Notes: generated from the sequence alone by a model not told the origin. A DNA stretch of 8,327 nt from Pseudomonadota bacterium (GCA_021791235.1 JAJYXA010000530.1:1127-9453); one strand, 5' to 3'. Counted from the first letter of the stretch, positions 1 through 5,230 are shown. Numbers and translations are program-made.

Positions 1-2
1 GC

Positions 3-128
3 CAGGGCGGCCTCGGCATTGCGTTTGCGCAAGCGCTGCAGTCCGGCGCGATCATCAATGCCGGCGTGGCCACGACTGGATCTGGCGGTAAGCCCGTCCT
101 GCGCGCCGGGGCGGCCTGGAAGTTCTAA
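3..128 (+). CDS. C-terminal end of an outer-membrane beta-barrel protein, probably YadA-type trimeric autotransporter anchor (partial)
   Basis: Only the last 41 codons are in the window; the gene enters from the left and stops with TAA at 126-128. The translated tail has alternating hydrophobic and small residues and ends in a lysine followed by a terminal phenylalanine (RAGAAWKF), the signature of a final outer-membrane beta-strand recognised by the BAM machinery. The segment with an 'LQSGAIINAGVATT' strand, a short Gly/Ser turn and then the last strand fits the four-stranded anchor of YadA-like trimeric adhesins, which would place the passenger domain on the cell surface. This family assignment is inference from a short tail; another class of beta-barrel is possible. 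The stop codon overlaps the stop of the convergent gene at 125-643 by two bases, with no room for a terminator between them. Confidence 0.5.
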   Translation, partial: QGGLGIAFAQALQSGAIINAGVATTGSGGKPVLRAGAAWKF

Positions 129-643
129 GCGGTAGGTAGATTCACCCGCCGGCAGTCCATGTAATCGGGGTCGCCGGCGGCCTCCAGCTCTCGGCCTCGC
201 TGCATCTTTTCCTCGGCCGCTTCGATCAGCGCCTCGATGGTTGGCCAGGGCGTCGATACCGGCGCATCGTCAGGCCGATGGCCCCTAAGAGCCTCACGGC
301 GGACAACGGTGTCGTAGGCCTTCTGTAGCGCCTCGCCGGCGGCGGCTAGGAGTGAGGGCGAGTCCTCGATCGCGCCGCGCAGCATGTCGAGTTGCAGATC
401 CAGGTTCACGCAGTCGTGATAGAGCATATACGGTCGGCGCAAATTGCGGATGATCCGGCGACCGTGCCGATACACGGCAGTACGGTAGCGGCCCACGACG
501 GGCTCAAATTCGCCGGTGACGGCCTCCCAATCGACGGCCCGTGCGATCTCCGCGATGGCGGCCATGTCGCCCCGCTCCGCTGCCGATCGGAGCTGCTGCA
601 GCAGCGCATAGGTGGCGTCCAGGTGCTGGCAGTAGTCGGTCAT
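125..643 (-). CDS. Hypothetical protein, last gene of the leftward operon (172 aa)
   Basis: I do not recognise this 172-residue protein. It is soluble, has no signal peptide or membrane segment, and appears mostly helical. Its first third resembles a helical bundle (DATYALLQQLRSAAERGDMA), the middle is rich in Arg and Tyr (GRYRTAVYRHGRRIIRNLRR), and the C-terminal third is acidic. The start is ATG at 641-643, overlapping the TGA stop of the upstream HAD-like gene in an ATGA arrangement, so it is probably translated by coupling. It is the promoter-distal gene of the long leftward operon; its TAG stop at 125-127 overlaps the TAA of the convergent gene. Base composition matches its neighbours. 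It is probably a plasmid accessory protein, but no function can be assigned. Confidence 0.72.
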   Translation of the reverse strand: MTDYCQHLDATYALLQQLRSAAERGDMAAIAEIARAVDWEAVTGEFEPVVGRYRTAVYRHGRRIIRNLRRPYMLYHDCVNLDLQLDMLRGAIEDSPSLLAAAGEALQKAYDTVVRREALRGHRPDDAPVSTPWPTIEALIEAAEEKMQRGRELEAAGDPDYMDCRRVNLPTA

Positions 644-1128
644 TTCAGTAGCTCGGCCAAACGCGCCAACGCGGTCGGATCGGACAGCCCGCGTGCGCTG
701 TCGGTCAGCACAAGTCGATCGCGGTCGGCATCGGGCCAGCCGCCGCCGTCATCGTCGATGGCGCACCACTGGCCGACACGATAGACGGACACCCAGCGCC
801 TTATCTGCTGATACCTGATCGCGTCCTGCCAGTAGGAAAACGGCAAGTCTCGGCTGAATTCTGGCTCGTGCTGGATGTGGTGCCACGTCGAGCCGATGAC
901 GCGCTCGCGCAGGCTTGGCGGTAGGAAGTCGCGTACTTGGTCGAACGGCAGGCGTCGCACCCAGCTTGTGCTCAAAACGATCTGCACGCCGGGATGCTCG
1001 GCCAGCGCATCGGCCAGCAGTTCGGCCCACATGAACAGCGAGCCATCGCCGCGCAGCGCTGGCCCATTGGTGCCCATATACGCGGCGTCAGGGTGCAACA
1101 CCCCGTCGTAGTCAAGGAAGAGGATCAT
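640..1128 (-). CDS. HAD-superfamily phosphatase-like protein (162 aa)
   Basis: The N-terminus MILFLDYDGVL is the HAD motif I, with D6 as predicted nucleophile and D8 as acid/base. Motif II is probably S53 in IVLSTSW. An Arg-rich helix around R105-R111 can supply the motif III positive charge, and AIDDDGGGW (D125-D127) fits the metal-binding motif IV. The compact core without a large cap, ending near residue 162, resembles the small HAD domains that Pfam names from 'Swiss Army Knife' RNA-repair proteins; that link is recollection and its substrate is unknown. The frame is open upstream to 1404, but the ATG at 1126-1128 is chosen because the HAD motif begins exactly there, AAAAGG lies just upstream, and it overlaps the stop of the preceding short frame (ATGA). 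Its own stop overlaps the start of the next gene. Confidence 0.85.
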   Translation of the reverse strand: MILFLDYDGVLHPDAAYMGTNGPALRGDGSLFMWAELLADALAEHPGVQIVLSTSWVRRLPFDQVRDFLPPSLRERVIGSTWHHIQHEPEFSRDLPFSYWQDAIRYQQIRRWVSVYRVGQWCAIDDDGGGWPDADRDRLVLTDSARGLSDPTALARLAELLK

Positions 1129-1226
1129 CCATCGGCCTTTTCTTGCCGGTGCTGCCGCACGGCCTGGATGTGGATGATGTGGCCGAAATTGCCGTGGGTG
1201 TCGCCGGCGAAGAAGATGCGCCCCAT
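1125..1226 (-). pseudogene. N-terminal remnant of a calcineurin-type metallophosphoesterase (33 codons)
   Basis: This 33-residue frame begins MGRIFFAGDTHGNFGHII. The GDTHGN segment is the first metal-binding motif (GDxHG) of calcineurin-like phosphoesterases, in its usual place right after the first beta-strand. The later family motifs (GD, GNHE, the C-terminal GHxH) are absent, because the frame stops after AVRQHRQEKADG. It looks like an N-terminal stub left by a deletion. It is nevertheless well embedded: ATG at 1224-1226 with AAAGG upstream, 6 bp after the stop of the previous gene, and its TGA overlaps the ATG of the HAD-like gene. It may survive because it couples translation to that gene, or it may make a short peptide. 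Catalysis is very unlikely. The motif match is seen directly; the decay is inferred. Confidence 0.6.
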
Positions 1227-1232
1227 AACCTT

Positions 1233-1559
1233 TCACCTTTCGTGCGCGTGATCGCGTTTCCACTGCGCGAGGAACGCCAGGCGTTCGGGTTTGGTCAGGA
1301 TGCCGGCGAACGGTGATGCCTGGCGCAATGCGGTTGCGCGCTCGCTTTCTTCCGTGGCCAGCGCGAGCGCGGCTTCCATGCCTTGCTTGATGACACGTTC
1401 CCACTCGATGAGATAGGACTGCGAGTTTGCACAGACGATTTGCCGGAAGCGGCCAATCGTCACCCGTACCTTTTCAAAGAGCACCGGATCATTCCGAATC
1501 TTGGCGGCGATCAGGCGATGCATCGCCAAGCTGCGCGCGTCAAGGTATTCGTGTTTCAC
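1233..1559 (-). CDS. Conserved-type hypothetical protein with an LRQASPFAGIL segment (108 aa)
   Basis: A 108-residue, probably all-helical cytoplasmic protein. The C-terminal part contains ERATALRQASPFAGILT followed by ERLAFLAQWKRDH; I recall similar 'LRQ-S-PFAG-L...ER' tails from short conserved hypothetical proteins in proteobacteria but cannot name a function. The start is taken as GTG at 1557-1559, directly after MKHEYLDARSLAMHRLIA; an internal ATG at codon 13 lacks any Shine-Dalgarno sequence. The GTG lies 9 bp after the stop of the preceding gene, whose last codons contain the purine-rich GAAAGATGAAAG that may serve as ribosome site. Its own end (GAAAGGTGA) contains the ribosome site for the next short frame, so the genes are translationally linked. 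Confidence 0.72.
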   Translation of the reverse strand: MKHEYLDARSLAMHRLIAAKIRNDPVLFEKVRVTIGRFRQIVCANSQSYLIEWERVIKQGMEAALALATEESERATALRQASPFAGILTKPERLAFLAQWKRDHAHER

Positions 1560-1568
1560 CTTAGACTT

Positions 1569-1781
1569 TCATCTTTCGAGCAAGGCCGCCAGGCCGAGGG
1601 ATTCGATCAGTTCCCGTTCTGCCGGCTGGATGTTGGCCATGTCGATTTCGGGCAGGCCGCGCTCGTAGACATCCCGGCACGCGCGACTATCGAGGCGCGT
1701 TGCCTTCGTGCGGTGCTTGGCCAACTGCTCCAGGATCGGATAGTCGGCGAGTCGAATCATGGTGTCGTCGTTGATGGTCAC
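1569..1781 (-). CDS. Small hypothetical protein (70 aa), GTG start
   Basis: A 70-residue charged, helical protein with no recognised motif; the end reads IQPAERELIESLGLAALLER. The GTG at 1779-1781 overlaps the TGA of the upstream gene (GTGA) and has GAGGA placed 7 bases upstream inside that gene, so it is favoured over the ATG eight codons in, which has no Shine-Dalgarno sequence. Position in the overlapping gene chain argues that it is real, although its shortness limits confidence. A small antitoxin or accessory regulator is conceivable but nothing in the sequence demonstrates that. Confidence 0.62.
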   Translation of the reverse strand: MTINDDTMIRLADYPILEQLAKHRTKATRLDSRACRDVYERGLPEIDMANIQPAERELIESLGLAALLER

Positions 1782-2341
1782 AGATATTTCCTCGCGATCT
1801 CGGCTTCCCTGACCATGCGGCGGTTGGGCAGGTCTTTCGACATGTTGCCCATGAAGTTACCGAAATCCCAGAAGTAGGCTGCATCGGAGAATGGCTGATT
1901 TGCGCCGAATTGCCAGTGGTCAAAGAAGGCCTCAGCCAGGTCGGCCGGCAAATCCTCGCGCCGCACGAACGGATTGGCGGAATAGTTGCCCTGCCCGGGT
2001 AGCAGCTCCCATACTGGAACGGTGAGGCCACGATAGACAAGGGCATCGACCTGGTGCAGGGTGAGGGTGAGGGTGCCGCCGTCGTCATCAAAGCCTTCGG
2101 TTGTCCAGGTGACACGATCCAGACCCGCCAAGCGCCGCAGAGCGGCCTTGAGGGCAATCTGCTGGCCAGCACCAAGGATTTGCGCATCGCGCCAGTCGCC
2201 GCAATGCGCTGTCTCGGCCGTGACGCCGGCGGCGTGCAAGGCCGTAGCCAACTCATCCAGAGTGCCGCGCTCGATGCGCTGGCCATCCGACAATTCGGCC
2301 ACGAAGCCGGTACCGCTCACCCGAATCTGTGCTGTGCTCAT
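1778..2341 (-). CDS. Hypothetical protein, paralogue A of a tandem pair (187 aa)
   Basis: Residues about 1-35 look like a short beta-rich element with a DGQRIERGTLDELATALHAAG segment. Residues 95-187 form a domain shared with the gene immediately upstream (2338-2898). Matching positions include QVDaLv-RGlTVPVW near 96-111, a following P-x-x-G, then F-x-R-x-x-DLPADL, a WQ, a W-DF-x-FM cluster and the closing AEIARKYL. No signal peptide or membrane segment is seen. The start ATG (2339-2341) overlaps the TGA of the upstream paralogue in an ATGA junction, and its own stop overlaps the next GTG. The family is unknown to me. The Trp, Asp and Pro conservation suggests a folded, perhaps binding, domain rather than an enzyme with a classical active site. 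Confidence 0.78.
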   Translation of the reverse strand: MSTAQIRVSGTGFVAELSDGQRIERGTLDELATALHAAGVTAETAHCGDWRDAQILGAGQQIALKAALRRLAGLDRVTWTTEGFDDDGGTLTLTLHQVDALVYRGLTVPVWELLPGQGNYSANPFVRREDLPADLAEAFFDHWQFGANQPFSDAAYFWDFGNFMGNMSKDLPNRRMVREAEIARKYL

Positions 2342-2898
2342 AGATACCTCGCCAGGATCTCGGCATTTTCCGATCCATCGTCAAACGTCATGAACATCAT
2401 GAAGTCGGCCCAGACAGCCGTTCGAGGAAACGGCGGCGGCGTCTCGCCAAACATCGCAGCGTGCTGCCAACGTCCATAGGCCTCTATCAGATCGGCGGGA
2501 AGGTCGCTGTAGCGGATAAAGGACGTGGTGCTATGTCCTTTCTCCGGCACCGCTTGCCAGACCGGCACGGTGAATCCTCGGTTGATGAGTGTATCGACCT
2601 GCTGCATTTCAATCACGCCGGGTTGCCCATCCGAATCCGTGTAGAGCCAGGTAGGACAATCAACGTCCATCATGACAACCTGGTACGGATCGCCAGCGAT
2701 GTCCTCGCGCTTGGATACCTCGTCAATGTCGAGAACAACGTAGTTCCCTACGGGGGCCATCGTCCAGTCGCGCCGCGTCTTGGCCACCGTGGCAATATAG
2801 ACCGCCTTCGGTCGATCTACGTTGCTTTCCAACGGCATCATGATCTCCATGTCGGCTGGCAGCTTCTGTAGGATATCAATCAGCTCTTTGACGTTCAT
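2338..2898 (-). CDS. Hypothetical protein, paralogue B of a tandem pair (186 aa)
   Basis: The N-terminus MNVKELIDILQKLPADMEIM has the 'ELI..L..LP.D.E' pattern common at the start of small phage and plasmid proteins of unknown function; residues 1-60 then alternate strands up to NYVVLDIDEV. Residues 98-186 match the C-terminal domain of the neighbouring gene (1778-2341): QVDTLINRGFTVPVW, the F-x-R-x-x-DLPADL stretch, WQ, W-DF-x-FM and a final AEILARYL. The two proteins therefore have different N-terminal parts joined to one shared domain. The start ATG (2896-2898) is preceded by GAGAGGAAAG and overlaps the stop of a 30-codon exonuclease remnant; its TGA overlaps the start of its paralogue. No function can be assigned. 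Confidence 0.8.
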   Translation of the reverse strand: MNVKELIDILQKLPADMEIMMPLESNVDRPKAVYIATVAKTRRDWTMAPVGNYVVLDIDEVSKREDIAGDPYQVVMMDVDCPTWLYTDSDGQPGVIEMQQVDTLINRGFTVPVWQAVPEKGHSTTSFIRYSDLPADLIEAYGRWQHAAMFGETPPPFPRTAVWADFMMFMTFDDGSENAEILARYL

Positions 2899-2987
2899 GG
2901 CGCTTTCCTCTCGATGTCGCCGCCGGCGGCGATCCAGCCCAGGCCAAGGCCGGTGAACTCGGTGTCAAAGAAAACGAGCTGAGGCAT
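2895..2987 (-). pseudogene. N-terminal remnant of a DEDD 3'-5' exonuclease (30 codons)
   Basis: The 30-residue frame reads MPQLVFFDTEFTGLGLGW and then stops after about 12 more residues. FDTEFTGL is the ExoI motif of DnaQ-like (DEDD) 3'-5' exonucleases, with D8 and E10 as the first two metal ligands, and it stands at the very N-terminus as in intact members of about 180 residues. ExoII and ExoIII motifs are missing. The segment after it (GLGWIAAGGD) could correspond to the second strand of the fold brought closer by an internal deletion; a repeated GGCCTTGG/GGCCTGGG at that junction would fit slippage, which is inference. The ATG shares one base with the upstream TAA (TAATG), and the TGA overlaps the next ATG. 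The ribosome site of the next gene lies in its last codons. Confidence 0.6.
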
Positions 2988-3268
2988 TACCAGATCTTCC
3001 GTGGCAACGGCGGCAGGAGTTTGAAAGGGAACCGCACCAGGCTCTCGATCACGGCCACGGCCCCTGGATCATTCTGCAGCCCGAAGTCTCTGATCAGGTC
3101 GGCCGGCATCCGTCCTCGGTTGGATTGAATCGCGATCATCATCCGGTGGATGTCGGAATCCGGCCCCTCGATGATCGCCTTAACGTGCTCGCGGCGAACC
3201 CGCCACCGCATGGCGGCCTGCTTGCGCCTTTTCTCGCGGCGGCGATCACGTTTCAAGTCGTTCCCCAT
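2987..3268 (-). CDS. Small basic hypothetical protein (93 aa)
   Basis: A 93-residue protein with a strongly basic N-terminus (about 14 Arg/Lys in residues 6-29, including RDRRREKRRK), followed by a helical part and a Pro-rich basic end (LLPPLPRKIW). The basic start suggests binding to nucleic acid or another polyanion, but there is no known domain. The middle contains RMPADLIRDFG, which echoes the DLPADL motif of the two paralogues downstream; this may be chance. The frame is open to 3370, but the ATG at 3266-3268 is preferred because AAAGGGGA lies 8 bases upstream and it follows the previous stop by 13 bp. The TAA shares a base with the ATG of the exonuclease remnant. Confidence 0.7.
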   Translation of the reverse strand: MGNDLKRDRRREKRRKQAAMRWRVRREHVKAIIEGPDSDIHRMMIAIQSNRGRMPADLIRDFGLQNDPGAVAVIESLVRFPFKLLPPLPRKIW

Positions 3269-3281
3269 AAACGTTCCCCTT

Positions 3282-3803
3282 TCACAACCCCAGCGTCGAC
3301 CAGTCCGGCGCGTGGCCCAGGATATAGACCTTCTGGCGATTCCTGCAGATCCACCAGGCGCGGCGCTCATAGGTCAGCACCCAGGAAAATACCCGTCGCG
3401 CGGCAATCCTGTCGCCGATCTGCAGTCCGATCTCGCGGGCATAGGCGGTCGCCAGAATGCGCTGCTGCCGCGTTAGATTGCGCCCCCAGCGCACGATCTG
3501 ATCGTCCAGCCAGGGATAGATGCCATCGTCGCCGAGCACCTCCCGAGGCGTCCCCAGGACACGCGGCTCCATGTCGGCGGTGATGAGGCCGTAGATATCC
3601 TCTCCATCGTCAAGGTAGGCCCAGGAGACGGGTTGCCCGTCGATCTTGCCCTCAATTACCCGGGCATACCGGGGGCCGAGGCCTGCAAGGTCAAAGGCAA
3701 AATCCGACAGGCGAACCCACAGCCCGCCGGCGACGTGCACCGCCGCCGCGAGCTGATCGGCGGAATAGAGCCCGTGCTGATTAGTGATATTGGGCACTGG
3801 CAT
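3282..3803 (-). CDS. Hypothetical protein rich in aromatic residues (173 aa)
   Basis: I do not recognise this 173-residue protein. It has no signal peptide or membrane helix. It begins MPVPNITNQHGLYSADQLAA, has a middle segment with WAYLDDGEDIYGLITADMEPR, and ends with a Trp/Arg-rich part (ERRAWWICRNRQKVYILG). The alternating pattern suggests a mixed alpha/beta fold. The ATG at 3801-3803 lies 23 bp inside the end of the upstream gene; GAGGGAGA at a spacing of about 10 supports it. It is followed 13 bp later by the next gene. It is one of the longer genes in the accessory block and matches its surroundings in composition. Confidence 0.76.
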   Translation of the reverse strand: MPVPNITNQHGLYSADQLAAAVHVAGGLWVRLSDFAFDLAGLGPRYARVIEGKIDGQPVSWAYLDDGEDIYGLITADMEPRVLGTPREVLGDDGIYPWLDDQIVRWGRNLTRQQRILATAYAREIGLQIGDRIAARRVFSWVLTYERRAWWICRNRQKVYILGHAPDWSTLGL

Positions 3804-4158
3804 CGCCCCCGTCTCCCTCGATGTCCATGTTGGCCAGGAACAATTCCAGCGCCGGCGTCACGACGGTCGGCATAGCAGCAGCGTAGGCCCAGGCCTGACG
3901 GTAGTTTGCCGCGATCGTCTCGGCCAACAGCCAGTGCTGGGCCGGCAACATCGTGGCCCCGTGCTGCGCCAGGTAGAGCGATTGCCGGTAGGCCTGCAGG
4001 AGCTTTTCGACTGCGGCGCGAAGCTGCCCGACAGTCGTCTCAAGCGAGTAGGGCCGATCCTCGATCCCAGGCTCGACCTGGATGATCAGATCCTCCAGCT
4101 CGTCCTGGGAGACCGCTGGCGGAACGTCGAATTGAGCAGGTAAGATTGACATAGCCAT
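3781..4158 (-). CDS. Hypothetical helical protein (125 aa) with very strong ribosome site
   Basis: A 125-residue, mostly helical protein with an acidic tail (NMDIEGDGGDASAQYH). The centre reads QLRAAVEKLLQAYRQSLYLA and could form a long amphipathic helix. There is no recognised domain. The start is ATG at 4156-4158, followed two codons later by a second ATG; the first is chosen because AGGAGGTGA stands 6 bases upstream. This is the only gene in the leftward operon with a leader gap of more than 13 bp before it (77 bp from the RHH gene), so it may be expressed at its own level. It overlaps the next gene by 23 bp. Confidence 0.75.
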   Translation of the reverse strand: MAMSILPAQFDVPPAVSQDELEDLIIQVEPGIEDRPYSLETTVGQLRAAVEKLLQAYRQSLYLAQHGATMLPAQHWLLAETIAANYRQAWAYAAAMPTVVTPALELFLANMDIEGDGGDASAQYH

Positions 4159-4164
4159 GTGATT

Positions 4165-4181
4165 TCACCTCCTATTAGGTG
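4165..4181 (-). promoter_or_regulatory. Full-length Shine-Dalgarno sequence within a small hairpin
   Basis: On the minus strand AGGAGGTGA (4173 to 4165) is a nine-base match to the 16S rRNA tail, 6 bases before the ATG at 4158. In the mRNA, AGGUG of this element can pair with CACCU (4181 to 4177) around a six-base loop, so the ribosome site could be partly hidden. The pairing is only five base pairs; regulation is inference. Confidence 0.5.
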
Positions 4182-4194
4182 TGATTGATGGTCA

Positions 4195-4228
4195 GGTTGC
4201 GCTGCCGGTGGCTGCCGGTGGTGCAACC
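4195..4228 (-). repeat. Hairpin with a 10-bp tandem repeat in the loop, between the RHH gene and the next gene
   Basis: GGTTGC at 4195-4200 and GCAACC at 4223-4228 form a perfect six-base stem that can be extended by a G-T wobble. Between them GCTGCCGGTG occurs twice head to tail (4201-4210 and 4211-4220). There is no T-run on either strand, so it is not a classical rho-independent terminator. It may be an mRNA processing or attenuation element that separates the partition genes from the accessory block, or a protein-binding site. Confidence 0.45.
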
Positions 4229-4235
4229 GATTTGC

Positions 4236-4517
4236 TTACATATTTAAATATTTAAGTAAAGCCTGTTCGATGAGATCGGACTCGGTAACGCGCTTACCCT
4301 CAGCCATCGAGCGCCGGTGAGCTTCTTCCTTGAGGCGCAGATCCATCGTCCGCGACATGCGGATCGTCTTGGTGATCTTCGCACCTTCGGCTGACGGCGC
4401 AGCCGAGGCAACAACAGGAGCCTCGCGCTTCTCGGCAGCGGCGGCAGCCCCCCCCTCAAGAAAGGCATTGGGATCTTTCGGCGCACCGAAGCCGGACAGG
4501 TCGGGTTTCTTTTTCAT
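4236..4517 (-). CDS. Ribbon-helix-helix partition/repressor protein, partner of ParA (93 aa)
   Basis: The C-terminal part (residues 48-91) fits a ribbon-helix-helix fold: a short strand (KITKTIRMSRTMD), helix A (LRLKEEAHRRSMAEG), a turn and helix B (TESDLIEQALLKYL). The first 47 residues are Gly/Ala/Lys-rich and probably disordered. Small RHH proteins encoded directly after a short ParA act in type Ib partition systems as centromere-binding proteins and operon repressors; the flexible N-terminal tail in such proteins often stimulates the ATPase. Here the ATG (4515-4517) overlaps the parA stop (ATGA), with AGGAGAT upstream, which supports that role. Likely targets are the AT-rich palindromes around the parA promoter. 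The gene's last codons are themselves AT-rich and palindromic, unlike the rest of the gene. Confidence 0.82.
   Translation of the reverse strand: MKKKPDLSGFGAPKDPNAFLEGGAAAAAEKREAPVVASAAPSAEGAKITKTIRMSRTMDLRLKEEAHRRSMAEGKRVTESDLIEQALLKYLNM
4240..4255. promoter_or_regulatory. AT-rich palindromic site overlapping the 3' end of the RHH gene
   Basis: Two overlapping 12-bp palindromes, ATATTTAAATAT (4240-4251) and TTAAATATTTAA (4244-4255), lie in the last codons of the RHH gene. They share the 10-mer TATTTAAATA with the palindrome at 5168-5185. It could be an additional binding site for the RHH protein. It could also be just the low-complexity encoding of KYLNM; evidence is moderate at best. Confidence 0.3.
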
Positions 4518-5143
4518 CGGGTGATCTCCTCGAATAGGGCCTGCATTTCGGCGATCGCCTGGGCGTCTTTGCCAATCTCGGCAACGGTTGCCCCTTCGCC
4601 GATTGCGCGACGATAGGCGACACGCTCACAGATCCTGGCGTTGAGTACCCGCAGCTCGTTCTCTTTCAGGTATTCGAGCATTTCCCCGGTGTCCCGTGTA
4701 CGAGGATCGATCCGCATCATGAGCACCTGAACATCAAGATCGGAATTGAAGTCCTTGGCCAGCTCGACGATCTCTAGGAGATCGGTCATTGCAGCCGCGT
4801 CCAAGTTGGACGCACCAACGGGTACCACTGCACGCTCGGCCAGAAGTAGGGCGGCGCGGAGGCCTGCGGAGTCGCGCCCGCCGGCGTCGATGACAGTGTG
4901 CGCAAAGCCTTTTCCCAAGTTCTTGCCCTCATCAAAGACGGCTTTGCCGAGCAGGCAAGTTGTCGTCGGACTCGGCTCGCGGTTGGCTTCGCGCCGCCAG
5001 GCCGCCCAACTCGCGGCGCTGGCCTGAGGGTCTCCGTCGATCAGCAGCGTCGGGGCACGCTGCGCCAGCATGCCGGCGAGATGGGTCGCGACGGTTGTTT
5101 TGCCGACGCCTCCCTTGGTATTTACGACCGCGATGCGGGTCAT
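4514..5143 (-). CDS. parA: ParA-family partition ATPase (209 aa)
   Basis: A short ParA/MinD-type ATPase that segregates the element by ATP-dependent binding to nucleoid DNA. The deviant Walker A motif KGGVGKTT is at residues 10-17 with both signature lysines (K10, K15), the A' motif DGDPQASA at 36-43, and Walker B VIDAGG at 83-88 with D85. At 209 residues it lacks the N-terminal DNA-binding extension of type Ia ParA, so it is a type Ib protein. The start is ATG at 5141-5143, because AAAGGAG (5157-5151) is 7 bases upstream; the ATG six bases earlier is too close to that site, and a TTG at 5167 is unlikely. It is the first gene of the leftward operon, overlaps the RHH gene by 4 bp, and is read from the promoter at 5226-5197. 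Confidence 0.93.
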   Translation of the reverse strand: MTRIAVVNTKGGVGKTTVATHLAGMLAQRAPTLLIDGDPQASAASWAAWRREANREPSPTTTCLLGKAVFDEGKNLGKGFAHTVIDAGGRDSAGLRAALLLAERAVVPVGASNLDAAAMTDLLEIVELAKDFNSDLDVQVLMMRIDPRTRDTGEMLEYLKENELRVLNARICERVAYRRAIGEGATVAEIGKDAQAIAEMQALFEEITR

Positions 5144-5167
5144 GGTCATGCTCCTTTCCACTAGCAA

Positions 5168-5185
5168 TATTTATTTAAATAAATA
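5168..5185. promoter_or_regulatory. Perfect 18-bp AT palindrome downstream of the parA promoter (putative operator/centromere half)
   Basis: TATTTATTTAAATAAATA is a perfect 18-bp palindrome. It falls at about +5 to +22 relative to the predicted parA transcription start. A near copy lies at 5231-5248. It is likely bound by the RHH partner protein, which would repress parA and might also form the partition complex; the binding is inferred. Confidence 0.6.
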
Positions 5186-5196
5186 CAACAGAGCCA

Positions 5197-5226
5197 ATGC
5201 TAGACCACCCCGTCCCGGCCTGTCAA
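5197..5226 (-). promoter_or_regulatory. Predicted sigma-70 promoter of the leftward parA operon
   Basis: On the minus strand a consensus -35 TTGACA (5226-5221) is followed after 18 bp by TAGCAT (5202-5197), four of six matches to the -10 consensus. Transcription would start near 5190, about 47 bases before the parA ATG. The spacer is very GC-rich while both flanks are AT-rich palindromes, which places the promoter between two probable operator sites. Confidence 0.6.
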
Positions 5227-5230
5227 GAAA

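Noticed and set aside
1129..1404. N-terminal extension of the HAD-like gene up to an ATG at 1404
   Set aside because: The extra 92 residues are Arg/His/Pro-rich and out of frame over two other genes; the HAD motif I begins exactly at the ATG at 1128, which has a ribosome site and an ATGA overlap.
1687..2286. Minus-strand frame of 199 codons in the tandem-paralogue region
   Set aside because: It is a shifted frame over 1778-2341, whose protein shares a conserved domain with its neighbour; the alternative translation is Ser/Arg/Pro low-complexity.
3269..3370. Longer start for the small basic protein
   Set aside because: The additional residues overlap the upstream gene in another frame, and the ATG at 3268 has a good AAAGGGGA site.
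4195..4228. Rho-independent terminator after the RHH gene
   Set aside because: The hairpin is not followed by a T-run on either strand, and the downstream genes otherwise lack a convincing promoter.
5144..5167. TTG start for ParA giving an eight-residue extension
   Set aside because: The Shine-Dalgarno sequence AAAGGAG lies inside this extension and is correctly spaced only for the ATG at 5143; the ParA fold begins at MTRIAVVNTKGG.
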